From positions 495,439 to 559,438 of the forward strand of contig JODP01000004.1 of assembly GCA_000719025.1 (NCBI GenBank): a stretch of DNA of 64,000 bases, in the 5' to 3' direction. Position numbers and translations under genes: made by a program. This DNA comes from Kineosporia aurantiaca JCM 3230 (GTDB taxonomy: Bacteria > Actinomycetota > Actinomycetes > Actinomycetales > Kineosporiaceae). Shown here piece after piece: positions 58,816 through 64,000 of this stretch; within the stretch, counting starts at the first letter, position 1, and each line of letters begins with the position of its first letter. The notes beneath the pieces were generated by a model that was not told the origin of the DNA, ran no database searches, and worked only from the letters and a program-made list of their open reading frames with translations.

Positions 58816-60074
58816 CGGGGAACGCCCTCCTCCGCCGGGCTGGCCGGACCCACCGGATCTACGGGGTCCACCGGGTCCACCGGCAGGTGCGAGACGACCC
58901 GCCAGCCCCCGTCGGGGCGGCGGCCGGCCTCGATGGACCCACCGAAGACGGCCGCCCGCTCACGCATCCCGGCCAATCCGCGCCCCGTTCCGGCCGCGGG
59001 CGCCCGGGCGCCGGGCGGCAGTTCGTCGTCGTTCTCGACCTGAATGTCGATCTCCCCGGAACGGTAGTGCAGGGCGACCGTGGCGCGAGTGGCGGCCGGG
59101 GCGTGCTTGAGGACGTTGGTGAGGGCTTCCTGGACCATCCGGTAGACCGCGAGCTGGATGCCCGGGGGCAGGTCCGGCGGCCGGCCGGCGACCCGGAACT
59201 CCACCGTGAGCCCGGCCGAGCGTACCCGCTCGACCAGCTCGTCCAGCTGGGCGATGCCGGGCTGGGGGGCCAGGTCGAGCGGGTCCTGCGGATCACCGGC
59301 CGGGTGCTCGTCGCCGAGCAGCCGACGGACCTCGCCGAGCGCCTGCCGGCCCAGGGCGGAGGCCTGCCCCATGGTGGTCTCGGCCGCCTCCGGGTCGCTC
59401 CGGATGGTGGCCGCGGCCCCGTCACTGAGGGCGATCATCACCGAGAGGCTGTGCGCCACGATGTCGTGCATCTCCCGGGAGATCCGGGCCCGCTCGCCGG
59501 CCGCGGCCAGCTGCGACTGGTGGTCCCGCTCGCGCTCGGCGGTGGTGGCCCGGTCCAGCACCGAGAGCAGGTAGGCCCGCCGGGTGCGGGAGTAGACGCC
59601 GAGCACCAGGGCCGCGGTGACCGTGCCGGTGAGCAGGACGGTCGAGGTGATCTTCTCGTCGGCCGGTGACCAGCGGACCACGGCGAGCACCACCCCCAGC
59701 TCCGCCACCACCACGGCCCCCACGATCAGGCGCCGCCGGTCCTCATAGCTGCCCAGCGCGTGCAGGGCGATGAGCACGGCGATGTCCGCGAACAGCGGTG
59801 TCCCGATCAGCCACTGGGCGAAGGCGACACCTGCGATCACCACGAAGACCGGGGCCGGCCAGCGCCGCCGCCAGATCAGGGGCAGCGACAGCGCCAGGCC
59901 GAACCCGCTGGCCTCCACCGTCAGCCGGCCCTGATCGTGGACCGATTCGCTGATCGCGAAGAGCAGGACGAGCAGGACCATGGCGGTGTCCATCACGTAC
60001 GGCCGGGCCAGGGTCCGGCGGAGGACCCCGAGCCCGCGGTCCGCGATCTCCTGAAGCCTCCCGGCGACGTCCAT
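58812..60074 (-). CDS. Sensor histidine kinase, HisKA_3 (DesK/NarX) type
   Basis: 420 residues from MDVAGRLQEIADRG. Five or six N-terminal helices (about 30-165) form the sensor. The dimerisation H-box is ERARISREMHDIVAHSLSVMIALSDGA. The ATPase domain has YRMVQEALTNVLKHAPA (N box) and GRGLAGMRERAAVFGG. The C-terminal end carries a short VDPVDPVDPV repeat. Such kinases often sense antibiotics or lipid state and control ABC-2 exporters, which fits the next two genes. Confidence 0.9.
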   Translation of the reverse strand: MDVAGRLQEIADRGLGVLRRTLARPYVMDTAMVLLVLLFAISESVHDQGRLTVEASGFGLALSLPLIWRRRWPAPVFVVIAGVAFAQWLIGTPLFADIAVLIALHALGSYEDRRRLIVGAVVVAELGVVLAVVRWSPADEKITSTVLLTGTVTAALVLGVYSRTRRAYLLSVLDRATTAERERDHQSQLAAAGERARISREMHDIVAHSLSVMIALSDGAAATIRSDPEAAETTMGQASALGRQALGEVRRLLGDEHPAGDPQDPLDLAPQPGIAQLDELVERVRSAGLTVEFRVAGRPPDLPPGIQLAVYRMVQEALTNVLKHAPAATRATVALHYRSGEIDIQVENDDELPPGARAPAAGTGRGLAGMRERAAVFGGSIEAGRRPDGGWRVVSHLPVDPVDPVDPVGPASPAEEGVPR

Positions 60075-60112
60075 CCGTCCATCCTGCCTGTTCAACACGT
60101 CGTCGAGCTGGA

Positions 60113-60946
60113 TCAGCCGTCGTGCCGCCTGAGCAGGACGGCGGCCGCCGCGGTCGCCACCGCCACCCAGACGACCAGGACGAGGAGCCCGGCTCCGGGA
60201 GAAAGCGCCCCGTCGGTCTGTAGCGAACTGTAGAACGACGCACCGGCCGCGCTGGGCAGGTAGTGGCCGATGTCCTTGGCCCACTGCCCGGGTACGACCT
60301 CGAGGAGCACCGGGACGACCAGCAGCAGGCCGACCAGGAGCGAGATGCCTCCCGGGGTGCTGCGCACGATCCAGCCCATGGCACTGCCGAGCAGCCCCAC
60401 CAGGGTCAGGTAGATCGCGGTGGCCAGGACGGCCCGCAGAGCGGTCGGGGCGGACAGCGAGGTGCTGTGCCCGTAGTGACCGAGGAAGATCTGGGCCACG
60501 CCGTAGGCAATGAACGTGGTCGGGATCAGGGCTCCGAGCGTGACCAGCCCGTAGACCAGGCCCTTGGCCCACAGCACCGGGAGCCGGCGCGGCACCGCGG
60601 CCAGCGTCGAGCGGATCATCCCGGTGGTGTACTCACCGGACACGAACAGCACGCCGAGGACGCCGATCAGCAGCTGGGCCAGGAACAGGCCCTGGAGCGG
60701 GGCGGAGGCCACCCGGTCCTCCGGGTCGAGCTGGGTGTCCCACTTCGACCCGGTGAAGTAACCGATCAGCCCGGCGATCACGACCATCGCGATCACCGCG
60801 GCCAGCAGCACCACCCAGCTCGAGCGCAGGGTGCGGAACTTGATCCACTCCGAGGAGACGGCCCCGGCGAAGGTGACGCCCGGCTCCTCGGCCGACACCG
60901 TGCGGGTCTCGTGGCTCTCGTGGGTCTCGTCGGTCAGGGTGCTCAT
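60113..60946 (-). CDS. ABC-2 type transporter permease
   Basis: 277 residues. A polar N-terminus with repeated SHE/THE residues is followed by six hydrophobic segments. It has AVSSEWIKFRTLRSSWVVLLAAVIAM at the start of the membrane domain and GEYTTGMIRSTLAAVPRRLPVLWAKG between TM2 and TM3, typical of ABC-2 permeases of the bacitracin/lantibiotic exporter type. The start overlaps the ATPase stop (ATGA). It works with the ATPase at 60943-61872. Confidence 0.88.
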   Translation of the reverse strand: MSTLTDETHESHETRTVSAEEPGVTFAGAVSSEWIKFRTLRSSWVVLLAAVIAMVVIAGLIGYFTGSKWDTQLDPEDRVASAPLQGLFLAQLLIGVLGVLFVSGEYTTGMIRSTLAAVPRRLPVLWAKGLVYGLVTLGALIPTTFIAYGVAQIFLGHYGHSTSLSAPTALRAVLATAIYLTLVGLLGSAMGWIVRSTPGGISLLVGLLLVVPVLLEVVPGQWAKDIGHYLPSAAGASFYSSLQTDGALSPGAGLLVLVVWVAVATAAAAVLLRRHDG

Positions 60947-61872
60947 GCCGCCACCTCCTCGCGGGCGCCGGCCTGGGCCCGGTATTCCACCGCGTCGGCG
61001 GTGAGTTCCATGAATGCCTGCTCCAGGGACGCCTGCACCGGCGAGAGCTCCAGCAGGGCGATCCCGGCCGCGGCCGCCCGCAGGCCGATCTCGTCGCTGG
61101 TCAGGCCGGTGACGTCGAGCTGGCCCTCGGTGGTGCTGGAGACCGTCACCCGGTCTCCGGTGAGCAGGGCCCGCAGGCGGATCGGGTCGGGCGTGCGCAC
61201 CCGGACCGAGTTGCTCGAGGCCGAGGCGATGAACTCGGCCACCGGCACGTCGCGGATCAGGGTGCCGCGGCCGACCACGATCAGATGCTCGGCGGTGAGC
61301 GCCATCTCGGACATCAGGTGCGAGGACACGAAGACCGTCCGGCCCTCGGCCGCCAGCTGCTTGAGCAGGGTGCGGATCCAGAGGATGCCCTCCGGGTCCA
61401 GCCCGTTGACCGGCTCGTCGAGCATCACCGTGGCCGGGTCGCCGAGCAGCGCGCTGGCAATGCCCAGGCGCTGGCCCATGCCCAGCGAGAACTGCCCGGC
61501 CCGGCGGTCGGCCACCTCGTGCAGCCCGACCAGGTCGATCACCTCGTCGACCCGGCGGCGCCCGATCCCGGTGGTCGCGGCCATCGCCAGCAGGTGGTTG
61601 CGGGCCGAGCGGCCGGTGTGGATCGCCCGGGCCTCGAGCATGGCGCCGACCTCGCGCAGCGGGGCGCGGTGGTCGCGGTAGAGCTTGCCGTTCACCGTGA
61701 CCCGGCCCGAGGTGGGTGCGTCCAGGCCGACAATCATCCGCATGGTGGTCGACTTGCCGGCGCCGTTCGGGCCGAGGAAGCCGGTCACGATGCCCGGGCG
61801 CACGGTGAAGCTCAGTTCGTGCACGGCGGTCTTGTCGCCGTACCTCTTGGTCAGTTCCCGCGCCTCGATCAT
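60943..61872 (-). CDS. ABC transporter ATP-binding protein (DrrA/BcrA-like)
   Basis: 309 residues from MIEARELTKRYGDKTAVHEL after AGGGACC. Walker A GPNGAGKST, Q-loop in REVGAMLEARAIHTGRSARNHL, signature FSLGMGQRLGIASALLGDP, Walker B VMLDEPVNGLDPEG, switch FVSSHLMSEM. The C-terminal extension (about 215-309) is of the drug- and lantibiotic-exporter type. First gene of the exporter pair; the DesK-type system follows downstream. Confidence 0.92.
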   Translation of the reverse strand: MIEARELTKRYGDKTAVHELSFTVRPGIVTGFLGPNGAGKSTTMRMIVGLDAPTSGRVTVNGKLYRDHRAPLREVGAMLEARAIHTGRSARNHLLAMAATTGIGRRRVDEVIDLVGLHEVADRRAGQFSLGMGQRLGIASALLGDPATVMLDEPVNGLDPEGILWIRTLLKQLAAEGRTVFVSSHLMSEMALTAEHLIVVGRGTLIRDVPVAEFIASASSNSVRVRTPDPIRLRALLTGDRVTVSSTTEGQLDVTGLTSDEIGLRAAAAGIALLELSPVQASLEQAFMELTADAVEYRAQAGAREEVAA

Positions 61873-61979
61873 CTGGTCCCTCCGGTTCGTCGGGGACTTC
61901 GGTGCCCCGCAGATGAACCTAGGCAGCGACGGCGAACCGGCCATCGAGCGTGGTGATGACTTCCGGCCGGTGATCTCGG

Positions 61980-62014
61980 CATCACATCGGCGTAGCGCAT
62001 ACGCCGATGTGATG
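61980..62014. promoter_or_regulatory. 15-bp inverted repeat upstream of the ABC exporter
   Basis: CATCACATCGGCGTA (61980-61994) and its perfect complement (62000-62014) flank a 5-nt loop. It lies 32 bp after the MBL-fold gene stop and 108 bp before the exporter ATPase start. It could be an operator for the DesK-linked regulator or a terminator of the MBL gene; no T-tract follows on the minus strand. Confidence 0.55.
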
Positions 62015-62046
62015 ACTGGTCCAGGCCGATCCAGGCCGGTCTTGGT

Positions 62047-62988
62047 CTAGGCGCTGACCAGCGGGGCCCAGCCGGCCAGGACGAACCCGTCGCCCTCGGC
62101 CCGCACGGTGAAGGCACCCCGGCCGGTGAAGTGGGCCGGGAACATCAGGATCCCCTTGGCCGCCGCCTCGCTGAACACCCGCCGCCGGGTCTCCACCGCC
62201 ACCTCCGGATCCTGGCAGAAGCAGCTGTTCACCGCCGGCTCCCCCACCTGAAGCGGGGTGTGCAGGATGTCCCCGACGAAGAGCACCTCCTGGCCCCCCG
62301 AAGTCAGGCGCAGCAGGGAGGAACCGGGCGTGTGGCCGGGAGCCGCCTCCAGCACCAGGTTCTCGTCGATCCGCTCGGTACCGCTCCACTCCTTCACCTG
62401 ACCGGAGGCCAGAATCGGCGCGATGCTGTCCTCCCACATGTTCTGGGCGGCCGGCCCCAGAACCGTCGAATGCCCGTTGACCGGGTTCCAGAACTCCAGG
62501 TCCTCGGTGGTCATGTAGTAGGTGGCATTCGGAAAAGTGGACGTCCAAACCCGGTCCCGCAGGACGGTGTTCCATCCGGTGTGGTCGGGGTGGATATGGG
62601 TGTTGACCACGACGTCGACGTCCTCGGGCTTCACCCCGGCCGCCGCGAGCCGGTCGAGGAAGTCGCCGTCCAAGTGCGACCAGAGCGGCACGTAAGGGCG
62701 TTCCTTGTCGTTCCCGACGCCGGTGTCGATCAGGATCACCTTGCCCGCGCTGCGCAGGACCCAGGTCTGCATGGCCACCCGGTGCGTGTGCTCGTGCACC
62801 GAATCGCCCGCCGGGATGAGGAACTCCGGCTCGTTCCAGGCCCCCGGCCTCTCCCACATCTGCGGCTCGGAGTTGGGAAAGAACTGCGAGGGCGTCATGT
62901 ACAGGTTGCCGGCGCTCTCGATCACCCGGCTGACCCGGACGTCTCCGAAAGTCATCTCCTGAACGTCGGTCTGGTCCGTGATAGCCAC
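62047..62988 (-). CDS. Metallo-beta-lactamase-fold hydrolase
   Basis: 313 residues from a GTG (VAITDQTDVQEM) after CAGGAGAA. The MBL core motif is complete: VVVNTHIHPDHTGW, followed by His in APGHTPGS, Asp in FVGDILHTP and a final His in FPAHFTGRG. A loop between about 20 and 85 (NLYMTPSQFFPNSEP) matches the AhlM/quorum-quenching-like and alkylsulfatase-like cytosolic hydrolases. A substrate such as a lactone or ester is inferred. Upstream is a decayed ABC gene; it is alone. Confidence 0.88.
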   Translation of the reverse strand: MAITDQTDVQEMTFGDVRVSRVIESAGNLYMTPSQFFPNSEPQMWERPGAWNEPEFLIPAGDSVHEHTHRVAMQTWVLRSAGKVILIDTGVGNDKERPYVPLWSHLDGDFLDRLAAAGVKPEDVDVVVNTHIHPDHTGWNTVLRDRVWTSTFPNATYYMTTEDLEFWNPVNGHSTVLGPAAQNMWEDSIAPILASGQVKEWSGTERIDENLVLEAAPGHTPGSSLLRLTSGGQEVLFVGDILHTPLQVGEPAVNSCFCQDPEVAVETRRRVFSEAAAKGILMFPAHFTGRGAFTVRAEGDGFVLAGWAPLVSA

Positions 62989-63121
62989 GAGATTCTCCTG
63001 CTGTAGCACCTTTTCGCGGAGGCTTCCGCGCCGATGACAACTCTGCGGCCTGCAGGCGGTGGCAACCAGCCCGCCACATGCCTACCCCTGACAGGGATAC
63101 GCCGAGCATCGGCGCCGGCGA

Positions 63122-63678
63122 AGGTTAGGCGGCGTTCCGGTGGCCGAGCTGGGCCTGGCACCCTGCGCACGGCGGTGGCCCTGGTCACCCAGGAGGTCCA
63201 CGTCTCCGCCGGACCTCTGACCCACCACCTGCGCCTGGCCGCCCTCACCGCCGAGAACGTCAATTTGATGGCCGCTCTCGAGAGCGGTCGGGGCCGCCGA
63301 CTGAGTACGGGCGCTGCCCCACGGCCTCGACACCGTCGTCGGCGAGGGCGGCCACCAGCTCAATGCCCAACAGGTCAGCAGCTGGCCCTCGCCCGGGTCG
63401 TCCTCACCGACCCGTTCGTGGCCATCCTCGCCGAGGCGGCCGGTGCCCGGGCCCCGGAGAACGCGGCCGAGAGGATGCTCCGGGGTCGCACCGGAGTGCT
63501 GTTAACGCACCGGTTCTCTCAGGCCGCGCTGGCCGACCGGATCCTGGTTTTAGATGAGGGACGCGTCGTGAAGGAAGGTCGGCATGAGGACCTGGTGCGG
63601 GCGAACGGATGCTACGCGTGCCTGTGCGCGGCCTGGTCGGCGGAGCGGACCAGGCCCTGGGCTGACCCGGTGGGATAA
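63122..63678 (+). pseudogene. ABC exporter ATPase domain, decayed fragment
   Basis: Frames together spell the end of an MsbA-type ATPase: LGGVPVAELGL (frame one); TLRTAVALVTQEVHVSAGPL, the Q-loop (frame two); HGLDTVVGEGGHQLNAQQVQQLALARVVLTDPFVAIL by shifting frame; then RTGVLLTHRFSQAALADRILVLDEGRVVKEGRHEDLV (H-switch and C-terminus). The signature LSxGQ has become LNAQQ, and the Walker B LDEA reads LAEAA. Walker A and the membrane domain are missing. At least two frameshifts. Confidence 0.75.
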
Positions 63679-63766
63679 CCCCGCCTGGCCTTCCGAGCAG
63701 ACCGACCCCGTGGGCCGAGTCTGTCGGCAGACCGGGTGGGCTGCCTCAGCTGGTCCGCCGAGCACT

Positions 63767-64000
63767 GAGTCGGTGGGCTGAGTCGGTGGGCTGAGTCAGT
63801 GGGCTGAGTCAGTGGGCTGAGTCAGTGGGCTGAGCCAGTGGGCTGAGCCAGTGGGCTGAGCCAGTGGGCTGAGCCAGTGGGCTGAGCCAGTGGGCTGAGT
63901 CAATGGGCTGAGTCAATGGGCTGAGCCAGTGGGCTGAGCCAGTGGGCTGAGCCAGTGGGCTGAGCCAGTGGGCTGAGCCAGTGGGCTGAGCCAGTGGGCT
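63767..64000. repeat. 13-bp tandem repeat array, at least 18 copies, runs off the window
   Basis: Unit GAGYCRRTGGGCT; consensus GAGCCAGTGGGCT. Eighteen contiguous copies fill 63767-64000 exactly. Copies 1-2 have GAGTCGG, 3-5 GAGTCAG, 6-10 GAGCCAG, 11-12 GAGTCAATG, and 13-18 GAGCCAG. Each unit holds the small inverted repeat AGCC-AGTG-GGCT. A length of 13 shifts the reading frame each unit, so it is not coding. Diverged copies may lie at 63705-63766. Confidence 0.95.

Noticed and set aside
63767..64000. 13-bp repeats as CRISPR or as coding repeats
   Set aside because: No spacers, and a 13-bp period changes frame every unit.
1..64000. tRNA or rRNA genes, prophage, restriction or other named defence system
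   Set aside because: No tRNA T-arm signature, rRNA, phage structural gene, methylase/nuclease pair or other named defence module was found on reading both strands; a short or unusual one could have been missed.

Overview
The window is high-GC DNA from an actinomycete-type bacterium. I infer a Kineosporiaceae-like member of Actinomycetota; the genus is a guess. Signs of this are the strong G/C third-codon bias, GTG/TTG starts, ATGA/GTGA-coupled operons, an LCP cell-wall ligase, SigK-, MprAB- and DesKR-like regulators, a VanW protein, an HxlR regulator and several single-gene regulator/enzyme pairs. I saw no rRNA, tRNA, CRISPR array, intact transposon or prophage. It reads as accessory chromosome.

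Layout. 0-3 kb: a Tat-exported protein (cut by the window edge), an ECF sigma factor fused to a zinc motif, a membrane anchor and an extracytoplasmic domain, and a stand-alone membrane protein with the same outer domain. 3-8.5 kb: a DUF2090 aldolase-like protein, a cupin beside a deleted esterase and its TetR, then an SDR/VOC pair divergent from a GntR regulator. 8-14.5 kb: a single-domain response regulator, an LCP protein, an MFS efflux pump with a divergent TetR and two matching operators, a divergent SDR/TetR pair that lost both 5' ends, and a DeoR regulator. 14.6-19 kb: a secreted spherulin-4-like glycosidase with FN3 domains, a GNAT, a hypothetical and a VanW protein. 19.2-25.8 kb: an eight-gene catabolic and import operon (dehydrogenase, GntR, DUF6282 hydrolase, PIG-L hydratase-like, RraA aldolase-like, ABC importer). 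26-36 kb: small enzymes and regulators, a CMD/cupin/aldo-keto reductase operon, a SigK-like sigma factor and a secreted GH43. 36.7-42.5 kb: two broken genes, an MMPL exporter and an MprAB-like two-component system. 43-45.5 kb: arsenic genes (arsC-like, arsM, arsR, arsN1). 46-52 kb: a Tat-exported amidohydrolase and a TolB-like beta-propeller among fragments of an MMPL gene, a GH10 xylanase, a HelR-like helicase, an IS5 transposase, a toxin-like domain, an ankyrin protein and a GntR-UTRA regulator. 52-57.3 kb: a two-component system next to a cluster tied to undecaprenyl-phosphate recycling (COG4705 protein, UppP, DedA, PAP2). 57.4-63 kb: a FetB-like permease, a DesKR-type system with an ABC-2 exporter, and a metallo-beta-lactamase-fold hydrolase. 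The end holds a dead ABC exporter fragment and an array of at least eighteen 13-bp repeats that runs off the window.

Two groups look most like undescribed systems. One is the sigma/anti-sigma membrane fusion with its paralogous partner (149-2951). The other is the coupled dehydrogenase/DUF6282/PIG-L/RraA/ABC-importer operon (19265-25800), whose enzyme order resembles the lower protocatechuate 4,5-cleavage pathway built from different protein families. The window is also rich in pseudogenes: about a dozen genes carry deletions, frameshifts or nonsense changes. All assignments come from reading the translated sequence by eye; no database search was run.
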